Of a DNA stretch of 57,244 nt, positions 36,781 to 45,539 are shown piece by piece. Every line of letters starts with the position of its first letter. Positions within the stretch are counted from its first letter, which is position 1. Location: contig JAMFSA010000122.1 of NCBI GenBank assembly GCA_026225055.1, positions 1 to 57,244 of the forward strand, in the 5' to 3' direction. The DNA is from Mucilaginibacter xinganensis. Lineage in GTDB: Bacteria; Bacteroidota; Bacteroidia; Sphingobacteriales; Sphingobacteriaceae. Under the pieces are notes generated by a model. That model was not told the origin of the DNA. It ran no database searches and worked only from the letters and a program-made list of their open reading frames with translations. A program made the translations under genes and the position numbers.

Positions 36781-37225
36781 ATATATAATAATGAACGTAA
36801 TGAATGCAGAAAAAAGCCAGCTTTATATTTATTATTGCGGCATGTAAGTAGTGCCGTATTATAGCTCATAATGTTAAATGTTGAATGAAAGTGTTTCATT
36901 ACATAAGCTATTTGCAATGCTTGTTAAAATGCAGTTGTTTCCCATGCTTTTGTTTTTTATAAAACCGATCGTTTAAAAAATCAGGTGAAAAGAAATGATT
37001 ATAATAAATAAATAATAAGTTGTTTATTAACCGATCGGACAGCAAATAAGTATTTAAAAAATATTTGTTATTAGCCCCAAAAGATATTTTTTACACACTA
37101 AAAATCCATTAAACTTAACGATTTGATACTGTATAATTGAAAATTATACGACTTTTATAATGTTAATGTTTATGTTTTTGGGAAATATATGAAGATAATC
37201 ATAAGACGAAAATTGAATTTTCCTT
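36781..37225. other. 445-bp AT-rich intergenic region
   Basis: There is no ORF I can support here. The region precedes the minus-strand giant surface-protein gene and should hold its promoter, but no exact TAnnTTTG box is visible on that strand. Two copies of AACCGATCG-like sequence occur near 36962 and 37030 (ACCGATCGTTT and ACCGATCGGAC), about 68 bp apart. Their spacing could suit a regulator, but no function is known. Confidence 0.4.
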
Positions 37226-38728
37226 CTATGAAAAATATTGCATATTATGCAACCAATGCATCGTTTCCTTTAAATTTTGATAGAGCTTTTTGAAGGCGAA
37301 AAAGCCTTTATTATAGGCTTGATGAGTGGGCTGATCGGGTATCAGGCTCGTTTCTGTAATGTGAGATTTTTGTGAGATTTGTAAATCTAAATCAAGTGCA
37401 TCAATGGCGAGAAATATTGCCCCCATTGCAGATGCATCTTCCTGTTGAACGATCACTAATTTTTTACCGGTAATATTTGCCAGCATTTGGGTCCAAACGG
37501 CTGAAGTAATAAAACCGCCGCTTATATTTAGCTGATCAATTGGAGCCGATGATTGTTCCACAGTTTGCAGCACATCACACAATGCGAAACAAATGCCTTC
37601 AAGGCCGGCTCTTAAAAAATGAGCCTGTGTATGCCCGGGTTTAATGTTAAAAAATACGCCACAGCTTTTGGTGTCCCAAAGCGGCGCTCTTTCGCCGTAT
37701 AAATAGGGCAAAAATATTAAGCCGTCACTCCCGGCTTTAATGGTCGCTATCTGGTTAAAAACTGCCTCGTAGTCACTATGTGCGGGTAATTGCTTATCAA
37801 GGAATGTTTTTATCAGCCAGTTTAATGCTATGCCGCCATTATTTACCGCACCGCCGCAAACAAAAGTTCTTTCGTTCAACAGGTAGTTAAATATCATAGC
37901 CTGGTAATTATACACCGGTCGCTCACTGGTTACGCGTATAGCGCCGCTGGTGCCTATGGTTAATGAAGCAACTCCCGGTTCTGTAACAAAGCTTCCCAAA
38001 TTTGCGCAACATCCATCGCTTGCACCAATAATAAACGGAGTGCCGGTGGGAATATTTAATGATAATGCAAGCTGTTTATTTAAATCTATGCGTTTATAAG
38101 TGGTATTTACAGGGGTGGAAAGTTTGTCTTCGTTAATACAGGCCAAGGCACAAGCCTCCGGATTCCATTTAAGTTTTATTATATCAAATAAGCCTGTTGC
38201 CGAAGCAATGGAATAATCAACCTGAAAATCGTTAAAAAGTTGATGCCATATATATTCTTTGATCGAAATAAATTTATAAGCGGCAGTAAATAACTCATTT
38301 TTATATTCGCGTAGCCATATTAGCTTGCAAAGGGGGGTCATGGCATGGATGGGCGTACCCGAGGTTTTATAAATATCCTCGCCTTGTGCGGAATCTCTTA
38401 GACTTTGAGCAATATCCTCGCTTCGCGCATCAGCCCAGGTAATCATATCAGCCAGTGCTTTTCCATTCGCATCGACTGGGATAACACTATGCATAGCGCT
38501 GCTTAGACTAATTACATATGGTGCATAGCCGATCTTTTTTACTGTGTCATTAATACAACTAATAAATGCCTCAAAAATTAATGCAGGATCTTGTTCACTA
38601 TAACCGGGCTTAGGGCTCTTAACCGGGTAATAATGTTGGGAAACATCAATGGGCTCACCGGTAAAACTAACAGCAACTGCTTTAGTGCTGCCGGTACCTA
38701 TATCAATTCCTAATAAATATGATTGCAT
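37226..38728 (-). CDS. gntK: Gluconokinase (FGGY family, GntK-like)
   Basis: This 500-aa FGGY carbohydrate kinase has the N-terminal phosphate loop LLGIDIGTGSTKAVAV. AMHSVIPVDANGKALADMI, then TWADARSE, and TSGTPIHAMTPLCKL closely resemble Bacillus-type FGGY gluconokinase, and the C-terminal GGFITSAVWTQMLANI is the adenosine-binding FGGY signature region. It would phosphorylate D-gluconate to 6-phosphogluconate. No gluconate permease or gnd gene lies beside it, so it appears as a lone scavenging enzyme. Xylulokinase is the closest alternative but fits less well at the SAMHS and TPIH positions. Confidence 0.85.
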   Translation of the reverse strand: MQSYLLGIDIGTGSTKAVAVSFTGEPIDVSQHYYPVKSPKPGYSEQDPALIFEAFISCINDTVKKIGYAPYVISLSSAMHSVIPVDANGKALADMITWADARSEDIAQSLRDSAQGEDIYKTSGTPIHAMTPLCKLIWLREYKNELFTAAYKFISIKEYIWHQLFNDFQVDYSIASATGLFDIIKLKWNPEACALACINEDKLSTPVNTTYKRIDLNKQLALSLNIPTGTPFIIGASDGCCANLGSFVTEPGVASLTIGTSGAIRVTSERPVYNYQAMIFNYLLNERTFVCGGAVNNGGIALNWLIKTFLDKQLPAHSDYEAVFNQIATIKAGSDGLIFLPYLYGERAPLWDTKSCGVFFNIKPGHTQAHFLRAGLEGICFALCDVLQTVEQSSAPIDQLNISGGFITSAVWTQMLANITGKKLVIVQQEDASAMGAIFLAIDALDLDLQISQKSHITETSLIPDQPTHQAYNKGFFAFKKLYQNLKETMHWLHNMQYFS

Positions 38729-38783
38729 TAACTACTTGTATTAAGGCTCTAAAATAGCTTTTATACCAATAACATAAGTATGA

Positions 38784-38791
38784 CAAATATA
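38784..38791 (-). promoter_or_regulatory. Candidate -7 box for gluconokinase
   Basis: The minus strand reads TATATTTG, an exact match to TAnnTTTG, about 56 nt upstream of the gntK start codon. No exact -33 TTG is visible at the right distance. The rest of the 302-bp gap to the divergent sigma gene is AT-rich, with no gene. Confidence 0.45.
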
Positions 38792-39030
38792 TTTAGTAAC
38801 TCTTTAGTGTATTTGAAATGAACGATAGCACTGCAATGCAACAACCGCCTGATTTATATTACCGGTTGATTATAAGCCGGTAATGGGACATGTTTTTCAC
38901 AACGTATGGTGCTATTAACTATTTTTATATTATAAACATAAGTTTTATTTTTACAATATTCTAATTAATTTTATAAAAAATACCGCATATAATCGGGTAT
39001 ATTGCGTTTGCACGCGAGATTGATTATAAT

Positions 39031-39495
39031 TTGAAGACGGAAAAGCAAATATCAATACACTCACATCAATACAACATACATGAGCTTTATGATAAGTATT
39101 CGGGTATGTTGTTTGGTTACATTTATGAAATTGTAAGGGATAACAATCTGGCTGAACAACACTTAATAAATATCTATAATTATATACCGGATCACATTAA
39201 TGAATTTGGAGGCAATGGACAAATTACATGGTGTCAGCTTCAACAATTAACAAAAAACTACCTGGCGTATTCAAATAGTGTTAAATATAATTACCAAGTA
39301 CATAGCACCGATTACAGCAAATATGATAATAGGAACAAGTTTTTAAGGTTAATGACGGCAGAGCAGAAACAGGTGTTTTGTAATGTTTATTACTATGGTA
39401 AAACAACAGCAGAATTATCTAAAGAACTAAATAAATCAGAAGAATTCATACGTGCAGCTTTGAAAGGGGCTTTCATAATAATAAAAAAAGGTTAG
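39031..39495 (+). CDS. Divergent sigma-70-like factor
   Basis: This 154-aa protein starts at TTG 39031 (no in-frame ATG lies upstream of the homologous region). Region 2 is recognisable in YDKYSGMLFGYIYEIVRDNNLAEQHL, and region 4 in LMTAEQKQVFCNVYYYGKTTAELSKELNKSEEFIRAALKG. The spacing is shorter than in typical ECF factors and the promoter-contact residues are poorly conserved, so it belongs to a divergent subfamily. Its stop codon TAG overlaps by one base the GTG start of the next gene, a membrane anti-sigma-like protein, which indicates translational coupling and a sigma/anti-sigma pair. Confidence 0.65.
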   Translation: MKTEKQISIHSHQYNIHELYDKYSGMLFGYIYEIVRDNNLAEQHLINIYNYIPDHINEFGGNGQITWCQLQQLTKNYLAYSNSVKYNYQVHSTDYSKYDNRNKFLRLMTAEQKQVFCNVYYYGKTTAELSKELNKSEEFIRAALKGAFIIIKKG

Positions 39496-39995
39496 TGGAT
39501 ATTCAGGAATACATAGAAAGTGGAATACTGGAAACTTACGTTCTGGGTGCGGCCTCTGAAGCTGAAACCCGGGAGCTTCTTTATTTTAAGGAGAAGTACC
39601 CTCAGGTGCAAATTGCTTTGCAGGAGTTGGAAAGTGATATGGAGCTTATTGCTGAGCAAATGGCTGTTACGCCTCCTCCCGGTACATGGGGCAGGATTGA
39701 AGCGAGTATTAATGAATTAGTTACTGTGCCTGAATACGAGCCGCTAAGGCTTAAAGAACCTGGTAGCAAAAATGGTTACGATTTTAAAACGGGAAACAGA
39801 GATTACATAGAGGTTGCAGATGTGCAATCAACCCACATGACCATCCATAAGAGCTGGAAATGGGTGTTTGCAGCCGTATTTGTGTTAGGTAAAATATTTC
39901 TTGCCTGCGCCATTTACTTTTATCTCGAAAATCGCCAGGCGCAAGAGCAAATCCAGGAATTAAAGACTGAACTCAGGCAAAATCATCTTCGTTAA
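39495..39995 (+). CDS. Anti-sigma factor, RskA-like
   Basis: This 166-aa protein starts with GTG at 39495, overlapping the preceding stop by one base (TAGTG). The N-terminal segment SGILETYVLGAASEAETRE matches the sigma-binding anti-sigma domain of RskA-like proteins. PPPGTWGRIEASI follows, then one transmembrane helix at about 119-143 (WKWVFAAVFVLGKIFLACAIYF). A short coiled coil (ENRQAQEQIQELKTELRQ) ends the protein, so the usual large periplasmic sensor domain is missing. It likely holds the upstream sigma at the membrane. The next gene is convergent, 8 bp away. Confidence 0.75.
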   Translation: MDIQEYIESGILETYVLGAASEAETRELLYFKEKYPQVQIALQELESDMELIAEQMAVTPPPGTWGRIEASINELVTVPEYEPLRLKEPGSKNGYDFKTGNRDYIEVADVQSTHMTIHKSWKWVFAAVFVLGKIFLACAIYFYLENRQAQEQIQELKTELRQNHLR

Positions 39996-40003
39996 GCCAT
40001 TTT

Positions 40004-40468
40004 TTATAACTCTTTTCGCAAACATACACTATTGGTTAGTGTAATATATGGGCCATAGTTATCAATCACCTTGTAGTTTTGCTTGTTATATAAATTTACA
40101 GCTTCGGTATTAGTTTTTAAGGTTTCAAGTACAGCGTATTTAAAGCCTCTTTCTGTCGCCCATACTTCAAGCTCGTTTAAAATTTTTGATGCGATACCAT
40201 TGCCGCGAGCAGCAGCGCTAACAAACATCCTTTTTATTTCAACGCTGTCATCACTATACTGTTTAAAGCAGCCGCATCCAACCGGCTTGTCATCTATATA
40301 AATAACAACTGCCGTATCCAGGTAGTCCAGTTTATTATGTGGTGCATAATCGCCCTGCGCTTCACCATTTAATTCCTGAAGGAATTTATCAAGCAAGCTT
40401 ACCAGCGACAAAAAATCAGTATCAGTATTATTAGTTCTTTTTAGCCTGATATCGGGTGGTAAATTCAT
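40004..40468 (-). CDS. GNAT-family N-acetyltransferase
   Basis: This 154-aa GNAT enzyme has the acetyl-CoA-binding motif A at RGNGIASKILNELEVWA (about 103-119), preceded by VEIKRMFVSAAA on the central strand. The C-terminal NTEAVNLYNKQNYKVID is the usual motif B region. It is cytoplasmic and its substrate is unknown. It sits 20 bp after the exonuclease gene on the minus strand, so it may be the last gene of that transcript. Confidence 0.88.
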   Translation of the reverse strand: MNLPPDIRLKRTNNTDTDFLSLVSLLDKFLQELNGEAQGDYAPHNKLDYLDTAVVIYIDDKPVGCGCFKQYSDDSVEIKRMFVSAAARGNGIASKILNELEVWATERGFKYAVLETLKTNTEAVNLYNKQNYKVIDNYGPYITLTNSVCLRKEL

Positions 40469-40488
40469 TAGATATTTAAATCGTTAGG

Positions 40489-41196
40489 TTATTCAACAAT
40501 GGTAATACAATCGTCTGTTATCAGATCCTCTCCGCGGTAGCGCCTTAATAATTGTGCAGTGGCAACTACATCCTTTTGGCAATAGGTGCAAATACGGTCG
40601 AGTCTATTCTCGTTCCAGTAAACATTTGCCACCTGGCTGCCATCAATGTCATCCTTAGGAGTAGGTATGTCAAAAATAGCCGTAAGGAGTGCCAGTGAGG
40701 TGTAATTTTTATAATCGCCGAATTTCCAAAGTTCCATGGTATCTAAGTGATTTATCTCCCATGGCTTTTTGCCGGATAGTTCCAACTGTACAGGTATCTT
40801 TAGTCCGTTTACCAGCATACGGCGGCAGATGTACGGGAAATCAAATTCTTTACCATTGTGCGCGCATAAGATCAAGCTACTGGGCTGGCCGGATAGCATT
40901 GCCGAGAATTTCTCCAATAATTCCTTTTCATCATGAGAGAAAAAGGACTTCACCCTTAAGCCGGTTCTTTTGCCGCCGGTAAATATACCCACCGATATGC
41001 AGATGATTTTACCGAACTCGGCCCATATACCGGCGCGCTCATAAAAATCTTCAGCGGTTTCTTCTTTACGCTGGCTCAGCGTTTTTTTATCCCAAAGTTT
41101 CTGGAAATGTTCAGGTACTTCATCATGACTACTGTATTGGGGCACAGTTTCAATATCGAGCACCATTAGGTTATGCAGGTCGTATTGTTCAAGCAT
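40489..41196 (-). CDS. Predicted PolB-like 3'-5' exonuclease (DnaQ-like fold)
   Basis: This 235-aa protein shows the DEDDy exonuclease motifs: Exo I in LDIETVP (D14, E16), Exo II in LCAHNGKEFDFPYICRRM, and Exo III in YCQKDVVATAQLLRRY. It corresponds to the stand-alone PolB-like exonuclease domain (PF10108). It likely trims 3' ends of DNA, but its cellular role is unknown. A palindromic repeat of 27-bp arms lies just upstream, before the 134-aa gene. Confidence 0.85.
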   Translation of the reverse strand: MLEQYDLHNLMVLDIETVPQYSSHDEVPEHFQKLWDKKTLSQRKEETAEDFYERAGIWAEFGKIICISVGIFTGGKRTGLRVKSFFSHDEKELLEKFSAMLSGQPSSLILCAHNGKEFDFPYICRRMLVNGLKIPVQLELSGKKPWEINHLDTMELWKFGDYKNYTSLALLTAIFDIPTPKDDIDGSQVANVYWNENRLDRICTYCQKDVVATAQLLRRYRGEDLITDDCITIVE

Positions 41197-41215
41197 GGTA
41201 TAAGGTTAGTAAACT

Positions 41216-41298
41216 CGTCATTGCGAGGAACGAAGCAATCCCTAACTTTACAGAGTAGACTTGCATATTCGGGGATTGCTTCGTTCCTCGCAATGACG
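41216..41298. repeat. REP-like palindromic repeat, 27-bp arms
   Basis: CGTCATTGCGAGGAACGAAG begins the left arm (41216-41242). The right arm (41272-41298, ending TCGCAATGACG) is its perfect 27-bp reverse complement, around a 29-nt loop. This CGTCATTGCGAGGAxCGAAGCAATC repeat is familiar from many Sphingobacteria intergenic regions. A degenerate half copy occurs at 54923-54951. It lies inside a minus-strand gene series and could fold into a strong RNA hairpin. Confidence 0.85.
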
Positions 41299-41333
41299 CT
41301 TGGTTAAATAACGTAAATATAAAGAAATCTGGG

Positions 41334-41738
41334 TTACCGTATCATAACTCCGGGCTTATTTACTACCGGCAGCTTAATAAAGTTAAGTTCAACTATGCTT
41401 TCTGGCAGGAAGATGAACTTTTTATCGTAGATGTCCTTGCCAATGTAATAGCTCAGCCAATATTCATTATTCAGGCCGAAGGTAGCTTCGTCAATAGGTT
41501 CTATCAATACAAATGAACCACCTTCAACAAGCGGGAACATATGCCGCAGGGTGGAGGTTTTTACCTGCTCTCCGTCTTTTTCACCATAGCCCTTTGAAGT
41601 GACGAGCACATTTTCAATGGGTACATTTTTAAGATTTATTAAATATACATACCAGATCTTGCTTTCAACACTTTCTTTCTCCAGTGCAACAGCTATGGCT
41701 ATATCCTTAACAATATTTTCCGGAAGATCTTTAATCAT
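41334..41738 (-). CDS. Conserved hypothetical protein, 134 aa
   Basis: I do not recognise a named domain. The sequence is soluble, mixed alpha/beta and unusually acidic and hydrophobic in alternating strands (KIWYVYLINLKNVPIENVLV), with no signal or membrane helix. It lies between topA and the exonuclease gene on the same strand, separated from topA by a 16-bp inverted repeat. Similar proteins appear to be common next to topA in Sphingobacteriaceae, but that is from memory and unverified. No function is assigned. Confidence 0.75.
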   Translation of the reverse strand: MIKDLPENIVKDIAIAVALEKESVESKIWYVYLINLKNVPIENVLVTSKGYGEKDGEQVKTSTLRHMFPLVEGGSFVLIEPIDEATFGLNNEYWLSYYIGKDIYDKKFIFLPESIVELNFIKLPVVNKPGVMIR

Positions 41739-41759
41739 TGTGGTTGATATAGGTGTATT

Positions 41760-41809
41760 GGTTGATTGAGTTGATGGGTTAACTGCTCACCTAATCAACT
41801 CAATCAACC
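41760..41809. repeat. Inverted repeat after topA, 16-bp arms
   Basis: GGTTGATTGAGTTGAT (41760-41775) and ATCAACTCAATCAACC (41794-41809) pair perfectly around an 18-nt loop. The repeat starts 12 nt after the topA stop on the minus strand. There is no T-tract, so it is more likely a mobile palindromic repeat or mRNA-stabilising hairpin than a terminator. Its core (ATTGAGT) recurs in the hairpin between pstS and pstC. Confidence 0.7.
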
Positions 41810-41821
41810 ATGTCAACTGAA

Positions 41822-44158
41822 TTATTTCTTTTTCGCAAACTTTTTAGCGCCCTTTTTTGGCTCCTTTTCAGCTATTGCTGCTAATGCCTTACATTCTTCA
41901 AATGTTAATTCAAGGGGCTCTTTGCCTTTGGGGATCTTAACGTTTAGTTTCCCAAATTCAATATAAGGACCCCAACGACCGTTTAGTATTTTTACGGTAG
42001 GATCTTCGTCAAAAGCTTTTATCAGTTTTTCCGCATCCTTTTTACGTTTTTCCAATATCAGCTCAATTGCCTGCTCTTCGGTAACGTCGAGCGGGTCAAT
42101 ACCTTTTGGTAACGAATAAAAGGCGCTGTTATGCCTGATATAAGGGCCAAACTTGCCAATGGCAACCGTCATATCCTTTTCCTCAAAAAGTCCTACCTTT
42201 TTTGGTAGTTTAAACAACTCTAAGGCATCTTCAATGCTAATGGTCTCTATGCTTTGGCCTGATCTCAAACTTGCGTACAATGGCTTTTCCGGCTCTGCAT
42301 CGGTCGCGTTTTCACCTACCTGTACAAACGGACCGTAACGGCCAATACGTACCGATATCTTTTTACCGCTTACCGGGTGTACGCCTAATTCACGTTCGCC
42401 GGTTGCTTTGTCGGCGGTTTGTATGGTGCTCTCAACATCTTTATGAAAAGGGTCATAGAATTTGCGGATCATGTCTGTCCACTCTTTTAATCCCTGTGCT
42501 ATCTCATCAAATTGCTTTTCGACGCTGGCGGTAAAGTTAAAATCAACAATACCTTTAAAGTATAATACCAAAAAGTCATTTACAACCGCGCCAATATCAG
42601 TAGGGAATAATTTGCCTTTTTCAGCGCCTGTATTCTCAATTTTTTCTTCTTTGGTGATGTTGCCGCTTTTAAGCGTTAAAACCCTGAAAGCTCTTTGCTT
42701 GCCTTCGCGTTCTTCTTTTACCACATAGCCACGGTTTTGTATGGTTGATATGGTAGGGGCGTAGGTTGATGGACGGCCTATGCCCAGTTCTTCCAGTTTC
42801 TTTACCAAACTTGCCTCGGTATAACGGGCAGGCGGGCGTGAAAAACGTTCTGTGGCCGACATTTCCTGCAATGCTAACCGCTGTCCTTTTGTTAAAGGTG
42901 GCAACATGGAGTTTTCACCATCCTGTTGCGGCTCATCGTCTTCATCACTCGACTCCAGGTAAACTTTCAGGAAACCATCAAACTTCATTACCTCGCCATT
43001 GGCTACCAATTCCTCTTTACGGGTTGATATACCGATCTTTGCAGTGGTTTTCTCAAACTGAGCTTCACTCATTTGTGAGGCTATAGCACGCTTCCAGATC
43101 AGATCATACAAACGTTTCTCAGAGCCGTCACCATCAATGCTATGTTGGTTAAAGTAAGTAGGGCGTATAGCTTCGTGTGCTTCCTGTGCGCCCGCGCTCT
43201 TGGTTTTATATTTTCTTTGCTGATGGTATTTGTTGCCATATGCTGACACGATCTCATCTGCAGCAGCATTTAAAGCGGTATCAGATAAATTTACCGAATC
43301 GGTACGCATGTAAGTAATGAGCCCGGATTCATATAGTTTTTGCGCTACCTGCATGGTACGCGAAACTGAATAACCTAATTTACGACTGGCTTCCTGTTGC
43401 AATGTTGATGTGGTGAACGGTGCCGCAGGTGAACGCTTTGCCGGGCGTGTTTCCAGCGAGTTTATATCGAAATCAGCGGTAACACAGTCCAGTAAAAACT
43501 TCTCTGCATCATCCTGCTGGGCAAATCTTTCAGGCAGCTCAGCTTTAAAGGCTTCTTTGGCTTTACCAAAAAGGGCTACAATTTTAAAGGCTGCCTCTGA
43601 TTTAAATTTATTTACCTCGCGCTCACGATCAACAATAAGCCTTACGGCTACTGATTGTACACGACCAGCGGATAGGGATGGTTTTACTTTTTTCCATAAA
43701 ACGGGAGAAAGTTCAAAACCAACCAATCTATCCAAAACACGGCGCGCCTGCTGCGCATTTACCAGGTTGTAATCTATTTTGCGTGGATTTTCAATAGCGC
43801 GCAAAATAGCGGGCTTTGTTATCTCATGAAAAACAATGCGTTTGGTATTGGATTCTTTTAAACCTAATGTTTCATATAAGTGCCACGATATGGCTTCACC
43901 CTCGCGGTCCTCGTCCGATGCCAGCCAAACCATGTCGGCCTCCTTCGCTAATTTTTTTAGATCACTAACTATCTGCTTCTTATCAGCAGGTACTTCATAT
44001 TTTTGTTCAAAGTTATGAGCTATATCTATTGCATCTTCAGACTTTACTAAATCACGAATATGTCCGTAACTCGATTTAACCGTAAAATCTTTACCGAGGT
44101 AGCCTTCTATGGTTTTGGCTTTCGCCGGTGATTCAACTATTAATAGATTTTTAGCCAT
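41822..44158 (-). CDS. topA: DNA topoisomerase I (type IA)
   Basis: This 778-aa enzyme relaxes negative supercoils. The TOPRIM domain starts at NLLIVESPAKAKTIEGYLG, with DEDREGEAISWHL at about 78-90. The catalytic tyrosine is Y283 in SGLITYMRTDSVNLS. GIGRPSTYAPTISTIQNRGYV follows in domain III. The C-terminus has three Toprim-type C-terminal repeats (GRYGPFVQVG, GKFGPYIRH and GRWGPYIEFG) instead of zinc fingers, and a Lys-rich tail. Length and order match Bacteroidota TopA. It is probably followed in the same transcript by the 134-aa gene and the exonuclease. Confidence 0.97.
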   Translation of the reverse strand: MAKNLLIVESPAKAKTIEGYLGKDFTVKSSYGHIRDLVKSEDAIDIAHNFEQKYEVPADKKQIVSDLKKLAKEADMVWLASDEDREGEAISWHLYETLGLKESNTKRIVFHEITKPAILRAIENPRKIDYNLVNAQQARRVLDRLVGFELSPVLWKKVKPSLSAGRVQSVAVRLIVDREREVNKFKSEAAFKIVALFGKAKEAFKAELPERFAQQDDAEKFLLDCVTADFDINSLETRPAKRSPAAPFTTSTLQQEASRKLGYSVSRTMQVAQKLYESGLITYMRTDSVNLSDTALNAAADEIVSAYGNKYHQQRKYKTKSAGAQEAHEAIRPTYFNQHSIDGDGSEKRLYDLIWKRAIASQMSEAQFEKTTAKIGISTRKEELVANGEVMKFDGFLKVYLESSDEDDEPQQDGENSMLPPLTKGQRLALQEMSATERFSRPPARYTEASLVKKLEELGIGRPSTYAPTISTIQNRGYVVKEEREGKQRAFRVLTLKSGNITKEEKIENTGAEKGKLFPTDIGAVVNDFLVLYFKGIVDFNFTASVEKQFDEIAQGLKEWTDMIRKFYDPFHKDVESTIQTADKATGERELGVHPVSGKKISVRIGRYGPFVQVGENATDAEPEKPLYASLRSGQSIETISIEDALELFKLPKKVGLFEEKDMTVAIGKFGPYIRHNSAFYSLPKGIDPLDVTEEQAIELILEKRKKDAEKLIKAFDEDPTVKILNGRWGPYIEFGKLNVKIPKGKEPLELTFEECKALAAIAEKEPKKGAKKFAKKK

Positions 44159-44302
44159 TTAATCAGGTTATTTTTTGCAAATAAAACATAAAGAAAGCGA
44201 AACACAAATTTGTTTTTCGGAATGATGCATCGAAATGATGCTAACCTGACGGTTTTTTAAAACAATAAGGAATAGCGTTAAAACAGGAATAGCTGCTAAT
44301 AG

Positions 44303-45391
44303 CTACATTAAAAAACCACCGCCCAGCAGGTCATTACCCTCATAAAATACAGCCGACTGCCCCGGTGCTATGCCCGATACATTGTGATGGAAATCCACCT
44401 TCATGTGTTCGCCCATTTGCTGGATAGTGCTTTGTGTGCCTGCATCTTTATACCTGATTTTGGTTACGGCATCAATTGGTTGGTTGATGTTTTCGTATTT
44501 AATAAGGTTAAGGTTTTTAACCCATGCCTGCTTGCGTTCAAGCGCATCAGCAGTACCTAAAACCACGGTATTAGTAACGGGATCAATATTGGTAACAAAC
44601 ATAGGTTGCCCTAAAGCAATGCCTAAACCTTTGCGCTGACCTATGGTGTAGAAAGGATATCCCTGGTGTTTGCCCACTATGGTGCCATCTGTTAAAACAA
44701 AATTACCCCCGGCTACACGTTCTTCCAGGTCTTCTACTTTGTGCCTTAGAAAGGCTCTGTAGTCGTTATCAGGTACAAAGCATATTTCATAGCTTTCGCT
44801 TTTGCCGGCTAATTCAATCTGCCCCATATCCATTGCCATCTGCCTGATCTCAGGTTTAGAATAACTGCCTAACGGGAATTTTGTGCGCGCCAGATTTTTT
44901 TGCGATACACCCCAAAGCACGTATGATTGGTCTTTATTTTCGTCTTTGCCTTTTGATATTACATAGCGGCCGCTGTCCTGTAAGCGGATATTGGCATAAT
45001 GCCCGGTCGCAATAAATTCGCAATCAAGTTTATCGGCACGCTTAAGTAACGCTTCCCATTTAATGTGGGTGTTGCATAAAACACATGGGTTAGGGGTGCG
45101 GCCTGCGAGGTATTCATCAACAAAATTGTCGATCACAAAATCGCCGAATTCACTCCTGATATCCAATATATAATGCGGGAAGCCGTATCCAACTGCCAAT
45201 GCACGTGCATCGTTAATGCTATCCAGACTACAGCAACCGGTTTCTTTTGAACTGCCGCCTGATGAAGCATAGTCCCAGGTTTTCATGGTAAGGCCAATAA
45301 CTTCATAGCCCTGCTCATGCAGCATTACTGCCGCTACCGAACTATCAACTCCGCCGCTCATTGCCACTAATATCCTGCCGTGCTTACTCAT
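44303..45391 (-). CDS. mnmA: tRNA-specific 2-thiouridylase MnmA
   Basis: This 362-aa enzyme makes the 2-thio modification of uridine 34 in tRNA(Lys/Glu/Gln). The PP-loop ATP motif is AMSGGVDSSVA (10-20). The nucleophile and partner cysteines are C103 (RTPNPCVLCN) and C204 (SYEICFVPD), corresponding to C102/C199 of E. coli MnmA. DQSYVLWGVSQKNLART is the conserved tRNA-contact block. Length is normal. It is upstream of topA on the same strand with a 144-bp gap and is probably transcribed independently. Confidence 0.96.
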   Translation of the reverse strand: MSKHGRILVAMSGGVDSSVAAVMLHEQGYEVIGLTMKTWDYASSGGSSKETGCCSLDSINDARALAVGYGFPHYILDIRSEFGDFVIDNFVDEYLAGRTPNPCVLCNTHIKWEALLKRADKLDCEFIATGHYANIRLQDSGRYVISKGKDENKDQSYVLWGVSQKNLARTKFPLGSYSKPEIRQMAMDMGQIELAGKSESYEICFVPDNDYRAFLRHKVEDLEERVAGGNFVLTDGTIVGKHQGYPFYTIGQRKGLGIALGQPMFVTNIDPVTNTVVLGTADALERKQAWVKNLNLIKYENINQPIDAVTKIRYKDAGTQSTIQQMGEHMKVDFHHNVSGIAPGQSAVFYEGNDLLGGGFLM

Positions 45392-45459
45392 ATTGAGCGC
45401 AAAGATACGAATTGTGATTTAGGTTAATAGGGGTGAAGGTCAGGAGATGGTAAGATTAT

Positions 45460-45539
45460 AACCAGGATTAAACGGATTAATAGATTTACAGGATAAAATC
45501 CAAATCCTAAAAATCATTTAAATCTGTTTAATTCTGGTT
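45460..45539. repeat. 80-bp imperfect palindromic repeat
   Basis: AACCAGGATTAAACGGATTA at the left pairs imperfectly with the right end TTTAATTCTGGTT. Nested inside, GATTTACAGGAT pairs with ATCCTAAAAATC. It is of the 'aatcctgtaaatcctggttc' type, a common Bacteroidota intergenic repeat. It covers the stop codon and last few codons of the DUF2459-like gene, so it also contributes coding sequence (KNQN). Confidence 0.7.

Noticed and set aside
36955..37045. Paired ACCGATCG motifs as an operator
   Set aside because: There are only two short copies with differing flanks and no known regulator match.
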